Notes under the pieces: model-generated | The model's database searches: none | Seen by the model: only the letters and a program-made list of their open reading frames with translations | What the model was told of the DNA's origin: nothing | In this document: positions 1 to 12,200 of the stretch, one piece after another | Position numbering within the stretch: position 1 is the stretch's first letter | Layout: each line of letters starts with the position of its first letter | Assembly (NCBI GenBank): GCA_000310025.1 | Contig: FN647938.1 | Location: 1,147,091-1,184,901, forward strand | Length of the DNA stretch: 37,811 nucleotides | Reading direction: 5' to 3' | DNA from: Ectocarpus siliculosus | Taxonomy: Eukaryota > Sar > Phaeophyceae > Ectocarpales > Ectocarpaceae | Translations under genes and position numbers: made by a program

Positions 1-240
1 TGGGAAAAAAAAATTTGTTTGGGGGCCAAAAAAAAGGGTTGGGGGGGGGGAAATTTCCGATTTTTTTCCCGATTTATAGCCAAAATTAAATTGCTTTTTT
101 TTGGGGGCCCCAAAATTTTTCCCCCCCTTTTTTTTTTTCCCCTTTGGGGGGGGGAAAGGGGGGTTTAAAAGGGGTTTTTTTCCCCGACCAAGGGGTTTTC
201 CAAAAGGAAAAAAAACCCCCCCCCCCCCCCCCCCCCCCGT
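1..240. other. Low-quality contig-edge sequence
   Basis: Almost every base is part of a homopolymer run (A, T, G or C runs of 4-20). This looks like stretched, poorly resolved read-end sequence rather than biology. From about 241 the composition becomes normal, and a good polypyrimidine tract with CAG follows at 291-300. Open reading frames over this stretch should not be trusted. Confidence 0.7.
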
Positions 241-300
241 CTCCGCTCCCGTTGTCACGCAAAACCCTTCCGCTTCCGCTTACCTTCTGTTTCGTCGCAG

Positions 301-3300
301 ACCCCCCAGGAGATTGCCTCCGCATTCGGCTGGTGGTAGCAGTGTTGGAGGGGTGCGGGAGCTACTTCGTGCGCGGTGCGGGGCTGGACAAGCTGTCCAA
401 GTTCTTGGGAGTGTTCCAGAGGTACAGTACAGCAGTAGTTATGCACATAAATAGCACAGTTTTGGTTGTTTTCGTTGGCCTTCTCGACGTTGTTGTCGGC
501 AGGAGTTTCCACCAAGGATCACGCGGCATTTTGGCCCGCCCGTCTTGCGGGCTGTATACCCATACACTCAATCTGTCAAATTTTTGTGTTGGCTTTCTTT
601 AGAGAAAGGGATATCGCTTATGAGAGAGAGAAAGACCGCATAAGTAAGACTTGTGTGTCCCAGGGAGGTTGTATGATGACGCTGGTCGGAAAGCCATCAT
701 CCCGAATAACCCGTCCAATATGTGTCCACTTTTGTAGCGTCTGTTCCGCATGGCTGTTGCTCATGTGCAACCATTCTTGCTATGAGGAAATTCTGTGCTA
801 AGCCGACCCTCCACCGTCCGCTTCGTGTGACCGGTCGTGCATGTTTTCCCGCGCTTTTTATCTCCCGAAGGTACCTGTTCTGCAAGGAAGGGTTTCCGGC
901 GGGGACCGAGTTCGCCGTGCTGGACCTCCTGGATGACTTGGAGTCGGGTGCAAAGGCCGCCAGGGCTAAGGACAGGGCGAAGGCGAGGAAAGCAGCGCAG
1001 GAGGTGAGATAGATAGATGCCGGTAACCCTATTTTTTGTTTTGCCGCTCTTTTTTGCTGTGTCGTCAATGGTGTGCGGTGGAAGGCAAGAAGGAATCCAT
1101 GAAGCATGGTATACTAAACGTTTCTGGCCAAAAGTGTGAACTGGGGTACAGCGGTGGCGCGTGTGAGGGGGGGGGGGGGTGTACTCATAGTGGTGCATGC
1201 CGTAGTCGTTAGACCATTGACCTCGCATCCCTACAAAGCCGGGACGGAGCACGCCGGGTTCTCACCGGACCAGGCTCTCACATCTCCAAGCGCGAAGCAC
1301 CGTGAGGTATTCGGCGAGTCGCAAGAAGGTTTCTGTGGGGAGGGGGTATTGATCCTCTCTTGTGCGTTTCGACTTTGTTTCGTCGTTCTCCGTGCACATG
1401 CTTCCCGTATTGACTTGTGGCTGCCTCGTTTGCGATCGTCCACCTTGCCTTTGTCCGCGCGGTACTTTGTTTGTGTGTACGGTTGCAGTAGCCCTTGGAC
1501 GCCATTCTTTACCCTGCGTAGCCGGGTGTGTGTGGGTCGCGGGAGGCCACACGTTTTTGCAGGTGTACTCTCTGATATGTAAAAAAAAAATGTTATTGTG
1601 TCAGCAGGAAGACGTTGTGGCTACCATCCCGAGTACCTCGGCGCCCTTGATTTCAACCCACACGTACACCCGCAAGAACATGGAGCAAAACCCGGCTCCA
1701 TCCCGTGGTAGTGCTTTTGATACACCTGGGGAAGCTTTTGTTGCGCGTTCCGTTGGATATCGCTTCTCAATTTGGTTCCAACGGCCCCTGGCATGGACCC
1801 GTACCGTTAAGGTAACTCATGAAAGCCGAAGCATGCTCACCCTCCCTCCCATCGTATGTAACCGTCCTCTGAAAATTGCTCATCAAGGCCGAAGCAAAAG
1901 GTCGTGGTCAACGAGACGGAGGCAAGAAGGACAAGGGGGCGGCGGCGGAGGAGGAGGAGAAAGACGACGGTCCTATCCTGCCCAGATATCGTACGTGGGA
2001 GGAGGCACAAGCGGCCGTTGAGGAAATGGACAAGTAAGTGCCGCTTGTTCTTAGGCCGGTGTGTCACCCTTTTTTGTGGTAATTTTTCCCAGGCCAGTTG
2101 GTCACTTTTTTGTCGTTATATGTTCCCGTGCCAGTTTGTCACTTTTTTGTGGTAATTTGTTCCCAGGCCAGTTGGTCACTTTTTTGTGGTAATTTGTTCC
2201 CAGGCCAGTTTTGTCACTTTTTTGTGGTAATTTGTTCCCAGGCCAGTTTGTCACTTTTTTGTGGTAATTTGTTCCCAGGCCAGTTGGTCACTTTTTGGTG
2301 GTAATTTGTTCCCAGGCCAGTTTTGTCACTTTTTTGTGGTAATTTGTTTCCAGGCCAGTTTGTCACTTTTTTGTGGTAATTTGTTCCCGTGCCAGTTTGT
2401 CACTTTTTTTGTGGTAATTTGTTCCCAGGCCAGGTTGTCACTTTTTTGTGGTGTCCCTTTTTTGCGTTTTCGTGTCCCTTGGTCTGTCAAGACGAATCTT
2501 GTCTTGCCGCGGGCCCCCCCTTATTTATTCTGCTTTGTTCCTGTTCGTGTCCCATTTTTAGGGGGAGGTCATGTTTCGAGGTTTCTGTGATTGCTGGACA
2601 GAATGTTTTCTTCAACACCCAACACGCACGTGCTTCGTCGCCGCCCGGATTGCAGGATCTCTCAACGACTTCTAGCTTGCTTGCAGCACCGGTCACTTTT
2701 TCGCCTTGCTTCTTTGGTTCAATATATCATGTAACCCGTATGACAGGTGTGGTGTATACAATAGTCCAATCCGATCACTGAATCAGTATACCGAAAAATA
2801 TTCCGGTAATGCTCCTTCGACAATTATCCCATAGGTTTGTGCAATAATCCGATCACTGAATCAATATGCCGAGACCAATTCCGGTACTGACTGATTTGAA
2901 CATTCCAACAAATGCTACCGCTGTTGCGTCCCTTCTCCTGGTGTGGTATGCAGGGTCTGGGCGGAGGACCACAAACGACGCATGTCCCGAGTTGCCGAGC
3001 TTCAGGGAAGAAGAGATGCGGAGGGGGAAGACACGCCGGAGGAGATCGGGACGGACGATGACGACGATGATGATGACGATGATGAGGACGAAGAGGAAGG
3101 AGGGTCAGGTAGGCTTGTATACCTTACGAAGGAGGAGACCTCATGGGGTGTGTGCTTGCTGTCTCCGCTCAAATATTCTGTTTTTAGTGTACAGAGGATG
3201 GCCATCTGGAGGAAGGATCAGGTAGGCTTGTGAGACGATGAAGAAGATCAATGCCGGGGCTTCATGGGGGTGTGTTACGCTTGTTGCCCCGGCTCATCTC

Positions 3301-6300
3301 TTTGTCCCGCGGCATGTGTCCTGTACAATGGTTCCATCTATTGCTGTTGTGACAAGTGTCGAGGGTGGGTTTAAATTGTGTGCATTGACCTCAACACGAG
3401 GGATCGCTGGAGTTGTGATGCTATACGCCTGGCCTAAAATGAAGATTAGCTTAGCTCTCGTGGGCCTGAACACTGTCTTGTTCATCCACAACCTTATCCG
3501 CCATGTGTTGTGCCGTCGTATTTTTCTTTTTTTTTCCCCATGTTGCCAACCTTTGATTCAGGGTCTGAGGCTGAAGAAGACGGCAACGACGTGGACTCGC
3601 AAAGACAGGTTCGTTTTGTACGTACAACTCGAAAATAAACTCCCTGAATTAACTCCCTGAGGCGGCTCAACATCAGATACCACCTTCTTCTCAACCATTA
3701 TGTTCTTGCTTGTGGCATACATGTGTGCCCTCCCCAAAGCAAAGCCTACACAAACACACGCCCCTTTGAATTGAACTCCTTGCGCTGGGACCATCTGGTG
3801 TGTTTTTTCGGCACCAGTGCGCGCAATTTGTCCTTGCATTATGCCATACCCCCTCGCTCATGAGCTCGCCATCGTCCCAACCTTGCGTCTGTCTCCCAGA
3901 GGGACGATGTAGACGAAGGAGATGACGGAGAAGACGAGCAGGAGGTGGTTCTGAACGGGTGGGGTGTGGGGGTGGAGAGGACGGAGGAGGACGGTGAAGC
4001 GGAGGACGAGTTCGAGGCGCTGCTGAGCAAGACCATGTCGGAGAGCGTGGAGAAGACCAAGATCGCTAGGGCCACCACCCAGGTGCTTTTCGACTAGCGT
4101 TTGCGAGGATGTTTTTGACCTTGGTTTTGGTAGGGGTTGCGGGTTTGGGTTAGGGTTAAGATATCATCCTCTCAATTCGACATGTACAGTACATGTAACG
4201 CTTAATATCCTGGCGAAGGCGATCCTGCTTTTTACGGCTCCGCCCTGCATTGCTCACGAACGCCATTTGTTAGGAGAAAGATATCTGCTTTTTGAGAGAT
4301 ACTGCAATGATGCTAAGGGTTTCGTTTCCGAGGTACTCATCATGTGTCGCTTCTAACGCGTGCCAGAGAGCGAGGAAATCCAACCACCGTGTGTCTCTCC
4401 TGTATCGTAGCCGTCGTCGTTGCTGTTGTTGTTTTTGCTCTTGTGGTCTTGGTTGTTTGTTTTGTTTTCTGTTGCTGGGGTTGATGACGGTCTTCTTGTC
4501 AGGAAGCTTGTATTATGGCTGATGAAATGTGCTGACGGCCAAAACTGTTGCTCGTTAGGTGATGGGCCACATGGCGGTGCCAAGGGTGCTCAAGAACACC
4601 AACGTCCGGACGGCCACTCACCAAGCGCCGCTCACAGGTGAGCAAGAGCGACGAGAACGCGAACAGGAAGTAGAGAGGCAACGAAATTGATCGATAGCGC
4701 TACGTAGGAGAGGTAGAGTGCAACAAGGGCAACAGCTATCGAAGCGAAGAAAACAATTTTTACAGCATTGAACCCTCTTGCGGAACGCTGTAGGTTTTTT
4801 GTACGGCCCCTGGAGCTGGGGTCGTTTCTTTTCTCACGGCACAAGACTCTTCTCGCCTTGACAAACATGAAGAGTTTCGTCGGGGCGGGTGGACCAAAGG
4901 CCTTCGAAAACACCTCCAGTTCAGTACCCGTAGAATGATGACATCTTCTCCCTCTTTGATTGATTGTGCTTGTCAAAGGCGGGTCGGGCGTGGCGTTCAA
5001 GCTGCTCAAGCGCGGCAACAAGGGCAAGATGGAGGCTCAGGAGGTGGTGGTGCCCGAGTCGACGTCGCTAGCGGCGCAAGTGAACCGCAACGAAGAGGCC
5101 AGTCGAGAGGAGAGCTTCATCATCAAGGCTAGGGTAAGTGCTCGCTCGCGCGAACAGCGTCTTCTCCTTCTTCCTGTGGCATGCGTATTTCACGATGTCT
5201 GGAAATATAGGGAACATTTGGATATGAATGTGAATGTCCCAGGGTAAGTGGTCGCTCGCCCAAACACCGTCTTCTTCTTAATGTGGCGTGCGTTTTTCGC
5301 CATGTCTGGAAGTATTGGGACCATTTGGGGAGATATGTGAACATCCCAGGGTACGTGCTCGCTAACGCGAACAGCGTTTTCTTCTTCCTGTGGCATGCGT
5401 ATCCCACGATGCCTGGAAATATAGGGACCATTCGAATATAAAAGCGAATATCGTGTGGTGTACTCTGTCTGTCTACCTATAAGAGTCGCAGGAGATTACC
5501 ACACAGCCCTGGGCCGAGTTTCGAGGTTCGCTTACTCCAAGACAGTGCCAAAATGAAATGATGCATGTATCGAAAAGCTCACAGAGAGAAGGTTCCAGCG
5601 CTGCCATGTTCGGCACCGTCACTGATTCTGCCACAGCAGCCGCCGAACTTTTTATAAAATCGGTTCCGGGGGTGTGGTATCTTGCGTCACGTACCGTACG
5701 CCTCGCTGGAGTGACCCACGTGAAGTCGTGCAATGCTGACCTCTTGGTCGACGGGCCCGTCATCACACAGTTGGTAACGTGGTTACGACACGCACGATTT
5801 GCACGTTCCTTTTGTAACCTCTCACGGCAAGATTGTTTCTCATGGGTGTCGAAACTGGCGGGGGCTTGATTGCCTGTCTGACACCCGAATCGTTTGTCTT
5901 ATCTCCGCGTTACGATGTTCGTGATAGAGGCACCCCTCCCTTTGTGCCTCCTACGGTCCGAAATTGATGTTTGAATTCACCCTGCTGCCGTGCTGTTTTC
6001 TGCCGCAGGTATTAGCCTACGAGGCGAACATCGAGGCGGCCGTTTTTGCGCAGGATGCGGGCGAGATTCCACTGCCAGAGGACTACACCCAGTTCATTCC
6101 GAAGGTACATGACTTGGAGGATACCTTTGGTCTGTAATCTTCCGACCGCTGTTTGCCGTGAACCAAATCGATGAGCACGCATTATGTAGGCCCCCATCTA
6201 CAAGCAAGGCCTAGATACCATCCAACCGCCCCCATCTTGTCGGCTTATCAGGTGCACAATGCCCCGCTTCACCCAGAAGGGGGGAAGGCATCCACGAAGT

Positions 6301-6413
6301 CCGGCGGGCGCGGTGGCAGTGGCGGCGCCGGACGCGGGGGGGGGAGAGGGGGGGGTCGGGACCTCCTGGCTCAAACCAGCGGCGGTGGAGGTGGAGGGGG
6401 TAGGAGGCGATGA
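301..6413 (+). CDS. UPF2: UPF2/NMD2, nonsense-mediated mRNA decay factor (3' part of gene)
   Basis: UPF2 is the cytoplasmic bridge between UPF1 and the UPF3/exon-junction complex in nonsense-mediated decay. Exons read: 301-421, 871-1003, 1888-2033, 2954-3108, 3195-3221, 3562-3608, 3900-4082, 4559-4637, 4979-5133, 6009-6104, 6252-6413 (433 aa plus stop). All junctions have GT/AG and the frame is continuous. Exons 1-2 encode the end of the third MIF4G domain, with CGSYF and the FQRY block typical of UPF2. Exons 3-7 give an acidic linker with an Asp/Glu run. The UPF1-binding region follows: a helix beginning EDEFEALL in exon 7, then a strand pair containing LLKRGNKGKMEAQ in exon 9, matching the RKGNK segment of animal UPF2. 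The C-terminus is Gly/Arg-rich and ends GRRR before TGA, like the GGRRR end of human UPF2. The 5' part lies off the window. Identification is strong; the short exons 3-6 are less certain. Confidence 0.9.
1167..1323 (-). repeat. Dispersed repeat R1, copy A
   Basis: This stretch in UPF2 intron 2 is the reverse complement of 36507-36668, with only a handful of mismatches. Read on the minus strand it runs from GACTCGCCGAATACCTCACG through ATGCGAGGTCAATGGTC and ends in TATGAGTACA followed by a C run. Shorter fragments occur at 16441-16507 and 37524-37575. No coding capacity is seen; the sharp poly-C end suggests a short non-autonomous element. Confidence 0.8.
2065..2453 (+). repeat. 37-38 bp minisatellite in UPF2 intron 3
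   Basis: About ten to eleven tandem units of 37-38 bp, each containing CACTTTTTTGTGGTAATTTG followed by TTCCCAGGCCAGTT. Units differ by a few substitutions and one-base changes in the T run. Each carries a T-rich tract followed by CCCAG, so each resembles a 3' splice site, and each has GGTAATT, a weak 5' splice-like string. The array lies wholly within the intron between exons 1888-2033 and 2954-3108. Confidence 0.9.
3090..3300 (+). repeat. Tandem duplication of an exon-intron junction in UPF2
   Basis: The exon end and donor at 3096-3118 (GTCAGGTAGGCTTGT) and the downstream intron text near 3143-3172 (CATGGGGTGTGTGCTTG) recur at about 3213-3232 and 3268-3290 (ATCAGGTAGGCTTGT, CATGGGGGTGTGTTACGCTT). 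The second copy supplies the donor of the 27-nt exon at 3195-3221. The copies have diverged moderately. Confidence 0.65.
5131..5455 (+). repeat. Three tandem ~108-bp copies beginning with a splice donor
   Basis: Copies start at 5131, 5241 and 5348 (periods 110 and 107). They begin AGGGTAAGTGCTCGCTCG, AGGGTAAGTGGTCGCTCG and AGGGTACGTGCTCGCTAA. The first copy contains the real 5' splice site of UPF2 exon 4979-5133. All share a TGTGGC[AG]TGCGT segment and an [AG]TG[CT]CTGGAA segment. The two extra donors lie 110 and 217 bp inside the intron. Confidence 0.85.
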
Positions 6414-6867
6414 GCACAACGGCGGGGACCCATTTTCCTGAGGCCGGCGGTACCGCTGTTGTTTTCTCTCTCTCTCGTATGTTGATCGTTTGAGTTCCCG
6501 TCGTCGTCGTCTCTCCACGAGCGAAAATCCCCGCCTGTGCCTTTGGCCGTGAGTTTTGGTTCGGGATGAAAGGGCGCTCTTGTTGTGCCTCAGAGCTGCT
6601 ACTGCCGGTGCGCTACAAAGTGTGAGCTTGTCCCGCGCGGAACAAGCACGGCAGGACCGCAACAACGACATGTCAACCCCCTCGCTCGGAAGCATCCGAG
6701 ACAACGAGTCGATTCGGTTCGACTACGCAAGAGAGAGGAACGGGACAGGCTGGGTGAAAACTCATATTTAGAGCAATTCACGCCGTTTTGCTGGAGTTTT
6801 TTGTGTTCCCCCCGGCGAAAAAAGGCACCTGGCAACGGCGTTTGCTCAGAGCGAGAAATGCTGCGAC

Positions 6868-6868
<1 letters not shown>

Positions 6869-6905
<37 letters not shown>
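6869..6905 (+). repeat. (CTG)12 microsatellite
   Basis: Twelve uninterrupted CTG triplets in the UPF2 3' flank. They read as poly-Gln on the minus strand, but the surrounding frame shows no other sign of coding. Confidence 0.95.
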
Positions 6906-7475
6906 ATCGCTTGACGAAGCCTTGCTCGGGTGTTGGCATTACGATGTGCCAACGCGCCCTTCCCTAACCTGCTTCGTTGGATGCGGAGTAGACCGGGCGC
7001 GGGGTGTGTGAAACGGTACTGGCAGTGTTTTGTTGGGGGTAGTCTGGAAAATCGCTTCGGGGGTGCCGCCTTCTGCCGCCGCACGTTGTTGGAGCGAAGG
7101 CCAGGGGTGCGGAGTCAAAGCCCAGTGGCAGTGCTCTTTTGCCTTGGCGGGTGCTTTTGAAGCATTGGCAGCGGCCAACCGCAAATAGACGTACGTCCTT
7201 TGCCGCTCGCTCTGCGTGGCGCGGACGGACGGGGTAGTACGGTGCACCCGTTGTTCGGCTCTTCGGCAATAGCCATCTGCTGTTACCAAGAGGCGTTTTC
7301 ATCGCAAACGCCTCCCCTGGGGGTACAGTGGCTTGACCCCGGCCCTGTCGAGGTTCAGCAGAGATTGGTTGATATCGTGCTTTGCTGGGTGTCGATGGCA
7401 CGCTCACCATTGTACCACCAAGCATGGCACAGCAGAAGCAGCCCCCCCCCCCTTCGTTTTGTTGGGTTTTTGCCT

Positions 7476-7559
7476 GGCGTTCACGTAAAATAGCGGGAAA
7501 TGGCGTGCGATTCTCGCCTGCCGTTTGTTCACGTAAAGTAGTAGGAAAAGGCGTGTGGC
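7476..7559 (+). repeat. Two-copy direct repeat
   Basis: GTTCACGTAAAATAGCGGGA at 7479 and GTTCACGTAAAGTAGTAGGA at 7527 start two similar segments 48 bp apart, both continuing into AAATGGCGTG / AAAAGGCGTG. No coding role is seen. Confidence 0.7.
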
Positions 7560-9249
7560 TTGGCCCAAAGGTTTTCGATACCGACACGACATGCTTGCGA
7601 ACAACTGCTGTGGCGCGATTTTCTTTTGGACGGTAGGGCGGGTGGTAGAGCAGGGGCGACATGTGGTGGTGTCATTTCTGGCGGCAGGGTGGGTTAGTAG
7701 TGGACCGGCGCTGCGAGAAAAATGGAGGATAAGCGCACACCTGTCTCACCTTTTGGCGGAGAACGCTTGCACGTGGCCGATGGATCAAGCACGTAACTCG
7801 AGCGGAGCTCGGCTCGTGGTTGTGTGGTGAAAGGGCCGGCTCTCCGGCCACGGCGCTGCTGCAATGGGGAAAAGCCGTCAAGTTGTGGAGACAGGCCGTT
7901 CGTTGAATGCACCACGCTAAGAGTGCATCGCCAAGGCGAATCTCCCACAGCCAACCGTAGACTTTGTCGGCGGAACTCAACAAGTATGAAGCTCCTGTTA
8001 TCCCGCAACCCACGGACCCCAATCTACGTAGACATTTTTGCCCCATACCCCGCCATGATACAATATTACCATTATTCTCTTGTGCGTCGAGAACTGAGAG
8101 AGTCAGGCGCGCCCAAACACAAAAGAAAAGAAAACATGAACCGGGAGCGGATGAAACGGATGATGCGAAACACGCACATCTGTCTCTCAAGCCGAAGCTC
8201 TCGAAATTGGACGTTCGATGCCGTTGTCCGTACTCTCCGTTTGGCGGTCCGGGTTTTGGGTTAGCCTTGGGGAGCTTTGATCAAGCAAATAATTAATCTT
8301 CCCACCCGTGTGCATACGAAGCCAGGGAGTGCTGAATGTGTCAGGGGTGGGGGGGTTGCCTAGTCAAGTCGACCCCTACCCCCGCTGTAGGTAGGAGTGA
8401 AGAGGGCTTCGCGTTTACAAACGTGACTGTGAAACCCATGCTGGTGGTGCGCTTCCTACCTAGCGCGTGTTGTCGGAATTTAACGTGAAACTAATCTGAA
8501 CAGGAATCATTTTTCTTATCCCGTGGTCCTGGGTGCTGAACGATTTCCACGCGGAGCCTACCCCCCCCCCCCCCCTCCTCCGGTAGCAGGGTATACCAAC
8601 GAACCATCCCGCTTCGCCCCCTCGATGCCATCCGACTTTCGCAAAACCTTCTACTGTTCTATACAACGCGCATCCAACGCGAACACAAAATCTTCACGGC
8701 CCTCTCTCGAAAGGAGTAAATTAGTAAACTTAAGTTGTGTGACTGAGCCTAAACACTGGAAATTAGTAAAACACACGACGCGCATGACACATTTGCGACC
8801 ACAATTATTACACCTTTGAAGTCACGGCGTCGGTAACTCGCCTACGGAATATCTTATGCACAGATACCATCGCCGTTACACCGCATCGCATCATCAGCGC
8901 GTAAAATATGTCAGGTACACCTATTACTTACGGGTGAATGGCTTCGCATGCAATCGTTGTCGGTTCAAAAATCCCAACCAAACCACACGTGGACATTTTT
9001 CGACCAGTTGGCGCCGTCCGAGCGAACCGAAACAACACCTGCGCATCGAGCAACAGCAGTCCTGGTACAACAGGCTTCTGTGTGCAACTAAATTTACATA
9101 GAATTTGTCGCAGTTCCCAGACACGTATCGAAGTTACAAACGCAGGCAACACAGCTATTTACTTGCTACGTTTTCACGCGAAAGTGCTCGCGGTTAATAG
9201 CGCTGGAACAATCTAGGCGTCCTCGACTCAAAACCCGCCCCCGGACAAC

Positions 9250-12200
9250 TTAGAAGGAGGCTTTTTTTCGGTCCAGCTGGCTGAATGCCTCTCTCTGGCC
9301 AGCCTTCCAGTCGCCGCGAACGACTACGCTTTCTCTGCGCGGCGCTGCTTGCGGCAGCGGCAGCGTCGACGACGTCAAGCAGCTCGACACCCCGGAGGCA
9401 CGGGTCGTAGACGACATGCCGGAAAGCACGGACGAAAAGGAATTGTCGTTGTCACTAATGTCCGATTCGTCGTCATCGTCGTTGTCGACGTGGCCACTCT
9501 CATCTTCTTGTCCCTGGACGATTTGGCCGCCGCCGCCCCCGCCGCCCCCGCCGCCGTCGGAACACTCCGCCGCAAGCGGAGCTGCAACAACGGCTGGAAG
9601 TTTTCCGTCAACGGTGTCTCGTGCTACTGCCGGTAGCTCCATGCCACTAGGGTTCAGAGGTTCATTACTGGACGTAGCAGCAGCAGCAGCAGCAGCAGCA
9701 ATTTTCTCGCCACGAGCGCCGCCGCTTGGCCGGCGCCGTGGGGCTATTGGGGTTGGGAATACGCCGCCGGGCGGGGTGACGGTGTAGCTGTGCCCATCCT
9801 CGTCTACAAAGCCGGCACGCGCCGGAGGAACAGTGGCGGCGGCGGCGGCGGCGGCGGCGGCGACCGTAGTCGTGGCAGCCGCTGCTTCCTCTCCTCCTCG
9901 CTGTGCCACGTCGGTCGACCACCGTCTCTTGACGTCACCGGCGCTGCCCTCGCGCCCTACCTCCGCCGGGTGCCTCCTGGCGCTTTCGTAGTGGACGGTC
10001 GCTCGCCGTGCAACCCCCCCCCCCGGCCTGATCTCCACGTCGCCCCCCTTGTCCTGGTCGAGGCTGGTGATGACCGACCGCATCTCGGCTTTCAAGTGTG
10101 ACATCGAGCTGCGGTCGGCGCCGGTCGCTTTCTCGAGAGCAGCCTCGAGCTGCGCGACCTTGACCCTCAGCGAGGACAACTCCTCGGCCGCCCGGGCGCG
10201 CAGGGACGCCTCCGTCCGAAACGCCGCCGTGCTCTCGGACAACTCCTTCCGGAGCGCTGCGAGATCTCGCTGTTCCCGCTCGCGGGAGCGGGCTGTTCGG
10301 TGATGTTCCTCCGCCTTTCCCTTCTCGTAGCCCTGCTCGGTTGCCTTGGCTATCCACGACGCCTTGTCGTCTTCCCTCGCCAGCATAATCTCCTCCCGCA
10401 TGGCCTTCTGCTCCGCCTGCCACTTCCCGCGTTCCCGCTCCATCTCCGCCTGGAGCGATTCTCGAAGGCGCGTGGCTTCTTCGCGCAGCCCGGCGACCTC
10501 TCGCTCGTGCACCGCCCCCGTCTCCGCGGCCTTCTTCAACTCCGCCGCTAGCGCCGCTTCCAAGTCTCCCGTCCTAGCCTCCAGGACCTTGCACTCCCTC
10601 TCCACCTTCTCCCGCCGTTCCGTCTCCCTCTCCTTCCGTCCCGACTCCACCTCGAGCGCCTCTCTCTCGCCCTGCTGCCGCTGAACACGCGCAGCCTTTG
10701 TCTGCCGGTGAAGCTCGGCCTCCAGACGCCTCCTCTCCTTCTCCGACGACGCCAGGGCGTCCAACACCTGCGCGACGTCGGTATCGATGTCCCGCGCCTC
10801 GGCCCTCGTGGCCACCAGCTCTCTCTCGAGGCGATCCCGCTCGGCGGCGGCATCGGCGGCGGCCGTCTTCGAAGCCCGAGAAAACTTGGCGCTCAGGTCG
10901 CGGAGCTCCGCCGTCGCTAGGCGAGCCCGTTCCTGCGACCTGGCGCGCTCTTCCTTCTGCTTGGCAACCTCGGAGGCGAAGGCTCCCGATGCTAGGGAGA
11001 GCTCGGCACACCGGCTGCGAAGCTCTCGCTGCGTGGCCAGGGCGGCTTCCAGGCGAGCCTGCGTGTCGGAGAGCGACGCTTCCGCCTCGGCCAGCCCATC
11101 GTTGGCCGCGGCCGACGCGGCTTCGCGCGCCTCGTTGCGTTCAGTCTCCAAGCGGGCGACGTGCGCTTCGAGCACCACAGCCTGTCGTGAAAAATAAAAA
11201 CAGGGGGTGATAGAGGTTAGCGATGCTCTGTTTCTCGGAGATTGTCGCGATGTATTGTGGGAATTGTGCGCACGATCACTTTTTTGGAGCCGCGAAAACA
11301 CAGAGGCAAGACTCGATTAGGCTGCGCCAAGGGTAACACACAACACGCAGGACTTGTTACTCCGCGCGCGACATGATGCGCCGCTTAAGATCTGGGAGCG
11401 TGTCGCCAACACCACGATGGCGTACCAGGAGCATCAAGCACCGAAATCGCGACTCGATGTGACAAAACAACCGCCCTACCTCAGACATCTTGTCCTCTAG
11501 AAGTCCCTGGATCTTGGTGAGCTCCCCAACGGCTGCGCTGAGCTCGCCGCTCAGCCGCAACTTCTCCGCCTCCCGCGCTTGCCCCTCCGCCTTCATTCTG
11601 ACAACCTGCTGCTCGAGGCACTCTACCTCTCCGCGCGTGGGACCATCAAGCCCTTCCGCCGTCTGCGTCCCGACCGTTGCTGCGGCCGCGCCGGCCACCC
11701 CGAGAGAATCCCTGGTGTCCTCGAGCGCCCCCTGGACCTCGCCCGCGGCCAGCTGCAGCAACCGCTTCACGTTGCCGCTCATGCCGCGGAGCTTGGACGC
11801 CTGGGCCGCCAGCTCGTGGACGTGCGCGTCCGTCGACAGCGAAGACGTCGCCGCCGATGTCGGTCGCTCTCCGGCCGTTGCTGCCAAGTCGGCCGGAGCA
11901 GCACTGGGGGTTTCGTCGGGAGCTCCCGGGTGGCTTTCTCGCGTCGCGGCGTCCGGTTGGTGGTGATGCTTCGGAGCCGGTGCCGCAGCGGGGTGAGTTG
12001 TGGGCGTGGCGGTGTCGGTGGGGTCCGCAACGGCGTTGTTCTGGCGTTGCCTGTGAATCCTGAGGAGGAGTTCCTGGGACAACTTGAGCGCCTCGAGAGC
12101 CCCCTGACGACAGATCCGGGGAAAACAAAGACAGAATACATAGACGCGATCAAAAGTTGAGTCTTGACATGCATAGCAACAAAGAACACTTCGAAACGAA

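Larger units (their letters stand above)
6414..9249. other. Intergenic region between convergent UPF2 and coiled-coil genes
   Basis: Both neighbours end into this 2.8-kb interval. I scanned both strands and found no exon-like stretch with conserved-looking protein and matching splice sites. It holds a CTG repeat, a two-copy 48-bp-spaced repeat at 7476-7559, and C runs near 7442-7452 and 8563-8576. Open frames up to 232 aa occur but have arginine/proline-rich, low-complexity translations without recognisable motifs. Confidence 0.55.

Noticed and set aside
2065-2453. CRISPR-like array of regular repeats
   Set aside because: Units are directly adjacent without unique spacers, and the genome is eukaryotic; this is a minisatellite.
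4128-4162. Telomere-like text (GGGTTTGGGTTAGGGTTAAG)
   Set aside because: Only two or three imperfect units inside a UPF2 intron; too short for a telomeric array.
6599-7084. Poly-Gln open frame, minus strand
   Set aside because: The glutamines come only from the CTG repeat; the flanks lack splice sites and protein-like composition.
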